DNA from: WJMB01 sp964581465
GTDB lineage: Bacteria; RBG-13-66-14
Length of the DNA stretch: 64,000 nucleotides
Assembly: GCA_964581465.1 (NCBI GenBank)
Contig: CAZOOP010000007.1
Span: 1-64,000 of the forward strand
Reading direction: 5' to 3'
In this document: positions 21,154-29,416 of the stretch, one piece after another
Position numbering within the stretch: the first letter of the stretch is position 1
How the letters are laid out: each line of letters begins with the position of its first letter
The notes under the pieces: model-generated
Seen by the model: the letters and a program-made list of their open reading frames with translations, nothing else
Databases searched by the model: none
What the model was told of the DNA's origin: nothing
Program-made: the position numbers and the translations under genes

Positions 21154-21783
21154 ATGAGCAAGAAAACCCTGGCGCTGATTGGCGTTTCCCTCATCGCCGT
21201 TTTCGTCAACGCGGCCCACGGTGACGTGGGCAGCATGGACTACGGCTCCTACGGCGGCGGCGGACCCAGCTTCCGCTACATGTTCTTCGACAACGCCGAG
21301 GTCTCCGACAGCTTCTCCGGCAACTTTCTGGTCCTCGGCGGCCGCGGCTACGCCGCCCTCAACGACTGGCTGCGCCTGGGCGGCGGGGGCTACGGCAGCT
21401 TCGCCGTCACCGGCGCCGAGGACGACGGCGAAGACTCCGACGAAGGCGTCGACGAGCTGACCATGGGCGTGGGCTACGGCGGCTTCATCGTCGAACCCTA
21501 CTTCACCCTGGCGGACTCCCTCAACATCTCGCTGCCGATCCTCATCGGCGGAGGGGGTTACGAGTTCCAGTACCTGGCCGAGGAGCTGGGCGACCACGAG
21601 TACCGGGCCGAGATCTACCAGGACGGGTTCTTCGCCCTCGAGCCCGCCGTCGAAATCACCTGGAAGCCCATCCCCTTCATCGGCTTCGCTTTGCAAGGCG
21701 GCTATCTGATGCTGCTACACGACGGCGAGGTCTTCGAGGGCTCGGGCTTCGTCGGCGCCGCCCTTTACTTCGGTATGCCCTGA
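21154..21783 (+). CDS. Outer-membrane beta-barrel-like protein
   Basis: A 209-aa protein with a signal peptide (about residues 1-23, VNAAHG-D) and a Gly/aromatic-rich body of alternating amphipathic strands (YGSYGGGGPSFRYMFF, VGYGGFIVEPYFTLAD, GFALQGGYLMLL). It ends in a hydrophobic strand, FVGAALYFGMP. This is the look of a small outer-membrane barrel, perhaps 8 strands, though the last residue is Pro rather than the usual Phe. An acidic loop (EDDGEDSDEGVDE) is likely surface-exposed. GGGAGG ribosome site; own promoter and following hairpin. Function unknown. Confidence 0.65.
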   Translation: MSKKTLALIGVSLIAVFVNAAHGDVGSMDYGSYGGGGPSFRYMFFDNAEVSDSFSGNFLVLGGRGYAALNDWLRLGGGGYGSFAVTGAEDDGEDSDEGVDELTMGVGYGGFIVEPYFTLADSLNISLPILIGGGGYEFQYLAEELGDHEYRAEIYQDGFFALEPAVEITWKPIPFIGFALQGGYLMLLHDGEVFEGSGFVGAALYFGMP

Positions 21784-21809
21784 GCTTGATCTTCGATACC
21801 AGGGATTGA

Positions 21810-21834
21810 AACGAGCCCTGTTCTGGGGCTCGTT
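21810..21834 (+). terminator. Terminator-like hairpin after the barrel gene
   Basis: AACGAGCCC (21810-21818) pairs with GGGCTCGTT (21826-21834) around a 7-nt loop. The following T-tract is poor. Confidence 0.5.
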
Positions 21835-21843
21835 GATTATCCT

Positions 21844-22183
21844 CGGAATTATCACTCGCAAAAAAACCGACTCATCCAGCTATTAGATTATCATTCAATG
21901 CCTTATAGCTCATCTTCACCGCTATTGTCATACCATTGCTTGATGGCGATATACCTGAACTTACTTTTCGTTCCGCTGGAAGCCGGAGGCTGTTGGTTCA
22001 GCTCAGGATTCAACCCGGCTGTGGGTGAAGGACCTGCTGGCGACGCGCCATTGCTCGGTTCAACAGCTTCGAACGTTATCCGCCTTCGCTGGTTGACGAC
22101 CCGCTGCGGGTAATCTCAAAGCGCCATTCTCGAGGTGGCTTTCCTGAGTTGCGAATGTATTGTTCATCTTCTGCGATCGTCCC
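21844..22183 (+). repeat. Family B MITE-like repeat, copy 1
   Basis: About 340 bp from GGAATTATCACTCGC to CGATCGTCCC, internally sharing CCAGCTATTAGATTATCATTC and CTGGAAGCCGGAGGCTGTTG with other copies. Flanked by TTATCCTC on the left and TTATCTTC on the right, a probable 8-bp target duplication with one mismatch. Confidence 0.8.
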
Positions 22184-22559
22184 TTATCTTCGGCAGAATC
22201 GTCAAGGATTATTATACGCACTTGGATGGGGATTCCTCGCTAAGATATTGTCCATTAGTGCTTTATGAACCGATATTACACCGTTATCCCGTGGTCTTAT
22301 GTGTGGCGTCCTGCTCGACCGGCATATCAAGGCTGCAAAGGATGGATGACCGGTGATACGGTCGGACAACCTTGAAGCGGCAACAGTTGTAGGTGAAACT
22401 ATAAGCAGGCTATTGTGAGGTTTAACGAGTAATCGCAGCTTATCTCATTATCGACGGGATGCCTTCACCGAGCATTCCCCAAGACCCTTCGCCCGATGCG
22501 GCTCCTATTTGCAAATGCACTGAATCCAGTTTGTTGTGATAATCGCATTTGCATCAAGT

Positions 22560-22873
22560 AACGTGTTCGGACCAAATCATGCTGTTTGGGATCAACCTGC
22601 CGGGCCGTTGTTGACTCCCCGGAAATGCGCCGTTTGGGAGCAAACGTATATGGCGCAGGACCTTATTGCTTGTTATTACGACGCTTAAGCTTCTGTGGCA
22701 AGCTGCTGCAAGGGTAGATACAGGTCCGCTGGTATCAGGGATCGCCAAGGATCAGGCCCGTATTCGCCGCCACTTTTCTACACTGCCCGTTTTGTGGCAG
22801 GTATACGATGATCAGCATCTCTTTTATCAAAAGGATACAATCACAGTCAGGTCCGGCTAGGGCATACGATCCC
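22560..22873 (+). repeat. Family A MITE-like repeat, copy 2
   Basis: About 314 bp from AACGTGTTCGGACCAAATCA to the TACGATCCC end, containing TTGCTTGTTATTACGAC and GGCCCGTATTCGCCGCC shared with other copies. Confidence 0.8.
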
Positions 22874-22970
22874 ATCGCATTATAAAAGGCGTTAACGAGC
22901 GAGAGCACTCAGTCCTCCGCCGGCCGCGACCCTTGCCGAAGCGGCACGGCGACGACCCTCGGCTATGCCC

Positions 22971-23052
22971 GGCGTTGGCACGTTTCTTGCAGCGGGGCGA
23001 GGCGGCTATCTGGTCGAACAGCGTCGGTCTCCGCAAGAAACGTGCCAACGCC
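22971..23052 (-). repeat. 3'-UTR palindromic element, copy 2
   Basis: Arm GGCGTTGGCACGTTTCTTGC (22971-22990) and its exact reverse complement (23033-23052) with a 42-bp middle, the same lengths as copy 1. Read on the minus strand the middle begins GGAGACCGAC. It lies 61 nt beyond the stop of the minus-strand CAP-domain gene. Confidence 0.9.
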
Positions 23053-23113
23053 TCGCCCCGGGACGACATGAAGGGTGAACTTGAGATGCCGCCCTTCGGC
23101 AGGGGTCGCGGCC

Positions 23114-23977
23114 CTACCAGGGGTCTTCGCCGATGATCAGCGCCCGGTCGGTGGGTCGGTCGGTGTCGACGGTGAACTCGTTGTAGATGTCCTTGGAGCC
23201 GTATTCGCTCAAACCCAGGCCCAGCTTGAGGGTGTAGGCGCCGGAATCGGGTCGGAGCAGGATATCGAGGGAGAAGGAGCCGTCGTCGCCGGCGGGCACT
23301 GCGACGAAGTCGGAGACTTCTTCGTCGCCACCGGAAATGAAGACTCCGCCGTAGCCGTCGACGAGCTGTCGACCGCGCAGGCGCACCCGGTAGCGCGAGT
23401 TGTTCGGCACCAGGTTGATCGTGTCGAGCTCGAAGCGGCGCGTGGCGAAGACCTGGGTGACGTGAATGCCGGCCATCCCGTCGCGTTCCGAGTGAGCGAT
23501 GCCGACGCCGATGGTGTTGTAGTCGGCATCGAGGATGTTGGCGCGGTGGAGCGGCGAGTTCATCAGTCCATCGAAAGCGCCCAGGGTGAGCGCCTTGTAA
23601 TCGTAAGGCCGGCTGCGGTACTCGGCGCCGATGTTTTCGCCGACCCAGACCGCCGTCGAGCCGGCGTTGGCCACGCGCTGGGGCACGGATTCGTTGCCGG
23701 GCACCGGCGAGGTGTGGCTGAAGTAGTCCATGCTGATCATCTCCCAGGAGTGTTGGCGGGCGGCCTGGGCAAGGAGTTCGTCGGCGGCGAGGGCCGGCAG
23801 ACCGGCGTCGGCCCGGGCCTCGTTGACCAGGGAGACCATCAGCTCCTCGGCGGCCTCTTCACCGTCGAAGCGGGCGTTGGTCGGGGTGTGTCCTCCGTCG
23901 GTGGTCACCTCGATGGGTCCGCCGGCGAAACAGGAGATGAACAGTAAAAAGACGAGAAAGAGCGGGGCCGTTTTCAT
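23114..23977 (-). CDS. CAP-domain (SCP/PR-1-like) lipoprotein
   Basis: A 287-aa protein. The start chosen is ATG 23977, with GGAGTG seven bases upstream; a GTG at 23986 overlaps the preceding stop but lacks a site. The N-terminus is a signal with a probable lipobox (LLFISC). Residues about 40-175 are a CAP domain: LVNEARADAGLPAL, QAARQHSWEM, FSHTSP, VGENIG and SPLHRANILDADYNTIGVGI, with the conserved His and Glu of the cavity. The rest (about 180-287) is beta-rich and unassigned. Bacterial CAP proteins are extracellular and mostly of unknown role. It shares an operon with the two genes upstream. Confidence 0.82.
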   Translation of the reverse strand: MKTAPLFLVFLLFISCFAGGPIEVTTDGGHTPTNARFDGEEAAEELMVSLVNEARADAGLPALAADELLAQAARQHSWEMISMDYFSHTSPVPGNESVPQRVANAGSTAVWVGENIGAEYRSRPYDYKALTLGAFDGLMNSPLHRANILDADYNTIGVGIAHSERDGMAGIHVTQVFATRRFELDTINLVPNNSRYRVRLRGRQLVDGYGGVFISGGDEEVSDFVAVPAGDDGSFSLDILLRPDSGAYTLKLGLGLSEYGSKDIYNEFTVDTDRPTDRALIIGEDPW

Positions 23978-23982
23978 GGTGG

Positions 23983-24930
23983 TCACTCCGAGGTTGTCCG
24001 TCGCAGCAGACCGGCGTGGAAGAGGGGCAACAGGATCTCGTGGGGTCCGACCAGGTAGCGGCCGTCGCCGGGGCTGGGTCGCCGGATGACGTTTTCCGAG
24101 ACACGATAGGCGATGTTGAAGTCGAAGGCGGCGGTGCTGAAACGGCCCCGCATCCCCAGGTTGCGGGCGATGGAGACGGCCTTGAGGAAGACCTCGGGCA
24201 GCAGGACCGCTGAGCCCCAGTTGAGGTAGCAGCCCCCGAGCCCGTCGCCGTCGCCGCCGAGGCGTGACGTCTGGGCGGCCAGGATGCGGAAGTCACGCAG
24301 CGAAGCCTCGCCCACGGCGGCTCCGTCGCAACCCGGGTGCATGTGGACGATGTCGGTGCCGAGGGCGACGTGGACACTGACCGGCACTTCGAAATCGTAG
24401 AGGCGACCCAGGACGCTGATCTCGGCGTGGCGGCCCTCGCGAGCTGCCAGGCCGAGGGCCTCGCCGGCTCCCAGGCCCTCTTGTCGGGCGCGACTGAAGG
24501 CTCCGTTGACCAGGGCGGCGGTCTCGGAGCACATCCCGAACATCCCGCGTTCGAGCTGGGCGGCGACGTCCTCGGAGGTCTCGCCGAAATGGGCCAACTC
24601 GAGATCGTGGATGACAAAAGCACCGTTGACGGCCAGGTGGGTAATGAACTCGCGACGGGCCAGATCGATCAGCAGCGGTCCCAGTCCGGCCTTGACCAAG
24701 TGGGCTCCGGCGCCGAGGATGACCGGATAACCGCCCCGCCGCGCCGTCACGACGCGATCGACGACCTCGTTCAGGGTTTTAGCGGTGAGCAGATCGGGCA
24801 GGCGCTCCAGCAGGGCGCCGTCGGAGGCCGTCGGCAGGCGGCAGAGCCGCTCCAGGGTGACCTTGCTGGGGCGTCGCTCGATGGATTCGGTACGCAGACC
24901 GCTGAGGTCCAGCTCTTCGTAGCGCGACAT
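23983..24930 (-). CDS. Deoxyhypusine-synthase-like conserved protein
   Basis: A 315-aa soluble protein. VILGAGAHLVKAGLGPLLIDL, VNGAFVIHDLELAHFGETSEDV and LERGMFGM resemble the NAD-binding core of the deoxyhypusine/homospermidine synthase superfamily. The later segment GTDIVHMHPGCDGAAVGEAS is typical of a bacterial uncharacterised relative. Whether it modifies a protein or makes a polyamine cannot be told. The catalytic Lys region of true deoxyhypusine synthase was not found, so the annotation is by fold only. GGAGACG ribosome site; overlaps the GTG alternative of the CAP gene. Confidence 0.5.
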   Translation of the reverse strand: MSRYEELDLSGLRTESIERRPSKVTLERLCRLPTASDGALLERLPDLLTAKTLNEVVDRVVTARRGGYPVILGAGAHLVKAGLGPLLIDLARREFITHLAVNGAFVIHDLELAHFGETSEDVAAQLERGMFGMCSETAALVNGAFSRARQEGLGAGEALGLAAREGRHAEISVLGRLYDFEVPVSVHVALGTDIVHMHPGCDGAAVGEASLRDFRILAAQTSRLGGDGDGLGGCYLNWGSAVLLPEVFLKAVSIARNLGMRGRFSTAAFDFNIAYRVSENVIRRPSPGDGRYLVGPHEILLPLFHAGLLRRTTSE

Positions 24931-24943
24931 CTCGTCTCCGTTC

Positions 24944-25660
24944 TCAGCGATTTTTAGTGGCGCGTTTGGCCTGCCGCTTCCTCAGGCGTTCCTGAACGGC
25001 CGCGCCCTCCAGCTCCTTGAGGGCGATGCGACCGATGCGCCGGCGGGTGGGGTCATCGTCGACGGACAGGGCGGCGGCGGTGCGACGGGCCGCGGCGTTG
25101 AGCACGGGGTTGCGCTTGCCGATCTGCCTGATCGCCCAATCGACGGCCTTCCAGACGAAGTTGCGCGGGTCGGGTTCGGCGGCCTCGATCAGTTCGAGAA
25201 AGCCCAGGAAGTCGTCGTCGGGGGCTTTCTTGTCGTGAACGGCCAGGGTGGCCATCAGGACGTAACCCGCCCGCCGGACGTACTCCTCGGGTCGTCGGAT
25301 CCACTCGCGTAGCTTTGGCCGGGCCAGGGGCGTCTTGTCGATCAGCGAGCCGCAGGCGTTGTCGACGATGTCCCAGGCGTCGAAGTCCGCCGCCCAGGCC
25401 TCGAGCTGCTCCTCGGTGAGCTTCTTCGGTTCGGCGGTGAGGATCGCCAGGTGGCGGGCGTCCTGCCAGCCCGTCCGCCAGAGCTCCAGGGAACGCTGAT
25501 GGTCGCGCCCGAGCTCCCGGGCCAGCTTACGCAGATCCGGCATCCTGACGCCGAAGCGGCGCTCGGCCCGAACGCCGAAGCGGGTCGCCTGCTCATTGCG
25601 CTTTTCATCTCCCAAGGCGCGCAAGCGCTCGATGATTGCGTCAATAGCCTTCGCGTCCAC
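24944..25660 (-). CDS. AlkD-like DNA alkylation repair protein
   Basis: A 238-aa all-helical protein of the AlkD/DNA_alkylation family. These HEAT-repeat glycosylases remove bulky or charged N3- and N7-alkylated purines. Family marks are GVRMPDLRKLARELG, AWDIVDNACGSLI, RRAGYVLMATLAVHDK and RNFVWKAVDWAIRQIGKRN (about residues 165-185). The GTG start has AAGGA seven bases upstream. TATACT at 25730-25735 (minus) may be its -10. Basic C-terminal tail. The stop is 13 bp before the downstream gene, so they are likely one operon. Confidence 0.85.
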   Translation of the reverse strand: MDAKAIDAIIERLRALGDEKRNEQATRFGVRAERRFGVRMPDLRKLARELGRDHQRSLELWRTGWQDARHLAILTAEPKKLTEEQLEAWAADFDAWDIVDNACGSLIDKTPLARPKLREWIRRPEEYVRRAGYVLMATLAVHDKKAPDDDFLGFLELIEAAEPDPRNFVWKAVDWAIRQIGKRNPVLNAAARRTAAALSVDDDPTRRRIGRIALKELEGAAVQERLRKRQAKRATKNR

Positions 25661-25830
25661 CTTGTTTCCTTTAACGATATCCTGGGATTGGATAAGGCTG
25701 TTTTTTCGTCAATACGACCCTGTGCGACTAGTATAACCCAAAGCGGCCTCGACTACATTAAATGACACTATCCCCCAAATGGGATCCGCCGCAAGGGCCT
25801 GTGGTTGGATTGAACCTGGCTGGATTTAGG

Positions 25831-25856
25831 AACGCCCGTCGGGATGGACGGGCGTT
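25831..25856 (-). terminator. Terminator hairpin after the frameshifted secreted protein gene
   Basis: AACGCCCGTC pairs with GACGGGCGTT around a 6-nt loop, 29 bp past the stop at 25885 on the minus strand. T-rich flanks on both sides suggest it may work in both directions. Confidence 0.75.
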
Positions 25857-25884
25857 TCTTGTCGCGGGTTCGTTTAAAGCTCGA

Positions 25885-26846
25885 CTACTCGAGGTTCTTG
25901 ATGGTGCCCCAGGTGGTGTCGACGACGGCGGAGTCGGAGATCGTGAAGGACCATTCGTCGGAGCCGTAGTTGCCCAGACCGTCATCGGCTTCCCAGTTGA
26001 CGTTGACGACCTGACCGGCGGTGAAATCGCTGGGCGGATCGTACTCGACGCTGAAGGAGCCGTCGCCGTTGTCGGTGATGGTGCAATCGGCGGTGACGTC
26101 GACCTCCTCGACCTCGACCATGATCGTGGTGCCGTCGGTTCCCTTGTCATCGTCGACGATATCGAAGAGGATGTCGGTGTCGCCGGCCACGCCGGTCTCA
26201 CCGGGAGCCGGGTCCTGGTTGGCCGAGTAGGGGCCGTCCATGTCGTCGTCGACGATGGCCCGGATCATCATCGCGCCCAATGCGTCCATGTCGGAAAAGT
26301 CGCTATTCTGCCACCACCAGGCCGAGTTGGCGGGTCCGGGTGCTTGGGTGTCCTGGGGGGCGTTGTCCAGCTCGTCGATAGAGTCGTCGGTCATCGGGAA
26401 GAAGACGTCGCCGCTGGAGAGGAGCAGCGGGGTGTCGAGCTCGAACTCGACCCAGCGGTCGCCGGAGCCGCCGCCGTCGGCGAAGGTCTGGTAACCGCCG
26501 ATCAGGCTGTCGCTGCGGTCCGGCTTGCCGGCGGTGCCCGAATCCTCGCCCAGCACATCGATGTAGTAGTTGCGGGCGGACGAGTTGTAGCAGATCATCT
26601 TGACGCGGACCAGATAGCGTCGTAGGGAGCTTCGAAGTAGGAAGCGAAGCCGGCGATGCCGCCGGTCCAACGGTACTGGACCGTGCCGTTATCACTCATC
26701 AGTTCGTCCTCGGTGGCCGGCTCCGGGGCGATGGTGATGGCGACGGGGCCTGCGTCGCTGGTCACGGAACCACCGGCGGAGAGGACGGCCTCGGCGGCCA
26801 GCAGGGTGACCGGAAGCAAGAGCAGCAGAATCAGAAAGCGCTTCAT
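25885..26846 (-). pseudogene. Exported protein gene with a one-base frameshift
   Basis: ATG 26846 has a strong AAGGAGAT site and a signal peptide (MKRFLILLLLLPVTLLAAEA). The frame runs through YRWTGGIAGFASYFEAPYDAI and then hits a TGA. From about 26608-26617 onward the next frame continues sensibly as VRVKMICYNSSARNYYIDVLG to the end, TTWGTIKNLE at 25885. The total of 962 bp is one base short of a whole number of codons, consistent with a single-base deletion near CGCTATCTGGTCC. No slippery site is visible. The protein has an Asp-rich beta-sandwich character and the SAVVDTTWGTIKNL tail shared with 20242-20991. This is either a recent mutation or a sequencing or assembly error. Confidence 0.75.
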
Positions 26847-27323
26847 GGTTATCTCCTTGTCGATGTAGGTTGGTTGCCGCTTGGTGTTGCTGGGCTCTGT
26901 CATGCCGCGTAGTTATACGTTGAACCGGAAACAGCCTTGACTGATCCATTCTGCATAACACCCCATTTTTAACTAGTCCTTAAAGTCTAAGGTGTCAAGA
27001 GTGAAACTGTTATGAACACCGACGTGACTTGGCGGGAGAGCAGCGGTAGGTCATTGAATGATCCGAGGCCAAGCGGCGTTCAGGCGATGTAGCCGGGAAA
27101 GGGCGGGGTTCAGGTGTCGCGAATGCTTGTTTATTCTTCTTGATGTTATACCTTCGAACTAATAATGACAAGAGTCAATTAAGCCTTCAGAGTGACAAAT
27201 GATGTTTCAGCTAGCTTGGCCGTCCCTCCCGTGGGCGACCGGCCGCGTCATCCTGCCAATGACGAGCATGTATCAATAAGCAGATGCCTCTAGACCGGGA
27301 TACGGCGCCTCCGCACCCGGACC
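26847..27323. other. Intergenic region upstream of selD
   Basis: About 480 bp between divergent genes. A TATAAC near 26915 may be the minus-strand -10 for the secreted protein. The selD promoter begins at 27324. No gene or recognised repeat seen in the rest. Confidence 0.4.
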
Positions 27324-27352
27324 TTGCCACATTTTACGGTACGGAGTATAAT
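27324..27352 (+). promoter_or_regulatory. Promoter of selD, probably giving a leaderless transcript
   Basis: TTGCCA (27324-27329), 17-bp spacer, TATAAT (27347-27352). The selD ATG is at 27360, only 7 nt past the -10, so transcription should begin at or within a base of the start codon. No ribosome site is present. Confidence 0.8.
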
Positions 27353-27359
27353 CCTCGGC

Positions 27360-28442
27360 ATGGTCGACTCCAAAGATCAGAACCGGGACGGACGCGAGGA
27401 GCTCAAGCGGCTCACCGTCAGCGTCGCCTGCGCGGGATGAGCTGGCAAGCTGGGCCCCGCGGCCCTGCGGCGGGTGCTGGACGCCCTGCCCCCCGTCAGT
27501 GACGAACGACTGCTCTCGCCGGTCCATCACGCCGACGACGCCGGCGCCGTGCGCCTGGGCGACGGTCGGGTGCTGTTGGCGACCACGGACTTCTTCACTC
27601 CGGTGGTCGACGACCCCCGGGCCTACGGGCGCATCGCCGCCGCCAACGCCCTCTCCGACATCTACGCCATGGGCGCCAAGCCCCTGGGCGCGCTCAACAT
27701 CGCCTGTTACCCGGATCGCGACTTCCCCCTCGAGTACCTGATCGAGATCCTGCAGGGCGGCCAAGAGAAGATGGCCGAGGCCGGCGTGGTGCTCCTGGGC
27801 GGCCACACCGTCACCGACCGGGAGTTCAAGTACGGCCTGGCGGCCTTCGCCATCCACCCCGAGGACGAACTCTGGGAGAACGACGGCGCCCGACCCGGCG
27901 ACTTCATCGCCCTCACCAAACCCCTGGGGACGGGTATCCTGGCCACGGCGCTCAAAGCCGATGAGCTGTCGGTCGAAGGCTTGGTGCTGCTGACGAGCAA
28001 CGCCGAGAAGCTTAACGGCTACGCCGCCGAGATCGCCCGCCGGTTCGAACCCCACGCCTGCACCGATGTCACCGGCTTCGGCCTGGTCGGACACGCTTCC
28101 GAGGTGGCCCGCAACTCCACCGTTCGCCTGGTATTCGATCTCGACCACCTGCCCGTGATCAGCGACGAGGTGTTCGTTCAAGCCGAGGAGGGGCTCAAGC
28201 CGGGGGGACTGTTCAAGAACCTCAAGGCCTACGCCGATTTCGTCAGCCTAGCTCCGGAGCGCGACCCCGAGGCTGACAAACAGCTCATCCACCTGGCCCA
28301 CGATCCCCAGACCTCGGGCGGCCTGCTGTTCTTCGACGACGCCGACAAGTGGCCGGACTACGAGGCCGCCTTCGCCGAGGCCGGACACTTCATCGCCCGC
28401 ATCGGCCACGTGGAGAAGGGCGAGGGGATCGTTTTGGAATAA
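27360..28442 (+). CDS. selD: Selenophosphate synthase SelD, a selenoprotein (Sec at codon 27, UGA 27438-27440)
   Basis: SelD makes selenophosphate from selenide and ATP for selenocysteine and selenouridine synthesis. Translation from ATG 27360 meets an in-frame TGA at codon 27 in the context VACAG-U-AGKLGP, where SelD carries its catalytic Cys or Sec followed by the conserved Lys and Gly-Pro. The frame then continues unbroken for 360 aa in total: DDAGAVRLG, TTDFFTPVVDDP, ALSDIYAMGAKPLGAL, GGHTVTDREFKYG, CTDVTGFGLVGHASE, and DPQTSGGLL near the C-terminus. Eight bases after the TGA is a GC-rich hairpin suitable as a bacterial SECIS. A start at 27474 after the TGA would remove the catalytic loop. 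Assignment and Sec are both well supported. Confidence 0.93.
27449..27468 (+). promoter_or_regulatory. Putative bacterial SECIS hairpin in selD
   Basis: GC-T-GGGCC, loop CCGC, GGCCC-T-GC: a stem with one T-T mismatch, starting 8 nt after the Sec UGA. Position and shape suit SelB recognition; the exact binding loop is inferred. Confidence 0.55.
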
Positions 28443-29171
28443 GCCGATAAACTGGGGCTGGAGGAACAACCCGCCCGGCGCCGGAGAAGTCGAGACTCGT
28501 CTCAAGGTAACAGAACCGAACGGAGCGCCTAACGAGTTGGGCGGGACTGGTAAACAACCATTTCGGTATCAGGAAAACTGACAAGCAGACCAAGTAGAAG
28601 ATCACATAAGGTTAAGGTATCATGAAACGTGTTCGGACCAAATCAAGCTGATTGGGATCAACCTGCTGGACCGTTATTGACTCACTGGAATTACGCTGTT
28701 AAGAAGCAAGCACTAATATATCATATCCTTATTGCTTGTTATTACGACAATTAGGAGTTAGTGTCAAGGAGTTAATGATAATCAGTTGTCAGAGCATATG
28801 ATAGTCCGCTGATGTCTAGGATCGATGAGGATCGCTAAGGCTCAGGCCCGTATTAACCACCACCTTTCTACTGCTGGTTCCATGACAGGTATCCGATAAT
28901 CATAACCTCTATTATCAACAGGATACAATCACATAAGGTCCGGTTAGGGGTACGATCCCCCAAGGTTATTTCTAAAATAACAGCTGAATAGCGGGCTGCT
29001 GCTTTCGCGTCATCCAGTCTACCTAAGAAAACGCACCGGACACCGTCGTTACCTGGACCAGCAACCTAATCAGAAGCCCGATTGCTGCTCTCGTGCTTGC
29101 CGAGGGCACTCAAACGCGAATCTGGACCAGCTCGATAAGCCGATACCTGTCCGCAATAGGAGCTTGCCGGC
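28443..29171. other. Gene-free island with family A repeat
   Basis: About 730 bp, mostly low GC, with repeat A copy 3 (28626-28960). No other element recognised. Confidence 0.6.
28626..28960 (+). repeat. Family A MITE-like repeat, copy 3
   Basis: About 335 bp from AACGTGTTCGGACCAAATCA to GGTACGATCCCC, including TTATCAACAGGATACAATCA. Same orientation as copies 2 and 5. Confidence 0.8.
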
Positions 29172-29285
29172 ATGCCGGACGGAACTAAAAAGTTCGTCGT
29201 CAAAACCGTCATCCGCGGCCCCAAGGGCGGCAGGATCACCATCGGCACCGTTCGAGGCGCCGACCCCAAGCCCGCCAAGCCCTAG
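29172..29285 (+). CDS. Possible 37-aa basic protein
   Basis: ATG 29172 to TAG 29283-29285 encodes 37 residues (MPDGTKKFVVKTVIRGPKGG, then RITIGTVRGADPKPAKP). GGAG lies about ten bases before the ATG. Composition is host-like GC with Lys/Arg-rich content, in contrast to the low-GC island to its left. A strong terminator follows at 29348-29385, so a short transcription unit ends here. I recognise no family. It could be a small nucleic-acid-binding or regulatory protein, or a chance ORF on an sRNA. Confidence 0.45.
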   Translation: MPDGTKKFVVKTVIRGPKGGRITIGTVRGADPKPAKP

Positions 29286-29347
29286 TAGTCTATCCCGGCG
29301 TATCAGCGGATAAACAACGCTGAAACAACTACCAACAACTGCTTTTC

Positions 29348-29385
29348 AAAACGGACCGCCCCGGGGCTGTCCGTTTTTGTTTTGG
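29348..29385 (+). terminator. Strong intrinsic terminator
   Basis: AAAACGGAC ... GTCCGTTTT with an inner GCCCC/GGGGC stem, followed by TTTTTGTTTT on the plus strand. It ends the 37-aa ORF unit and may also serve the opposing gene. Confidence 0.85.
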
Positions 29386-29416
29386 GCGTGCCGGGTGAAC
29401 AACCCATCCGGTGAGC

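Larger units (their letters stand above)
21784..23113. other. 1.3-kb gene-free island
   Basis: Contains a weak terminator hairpin, repeat B copy 1 (21844-22183), about 375 bp of unrecognised low-GC sequence (22184-22559), repeat A copy 2 (22560-22873) and palindromic element copy 2 (22971-23052). No ORF here has coding character. Confidence 0.65.

Noticed and set aside
25661..25830. TATACT at 25730-25735 (minus) as a full alkD promoter
   Set aside because: A good -10 but no -35 or extended -10 is present, so it is only mentioned with the gene.
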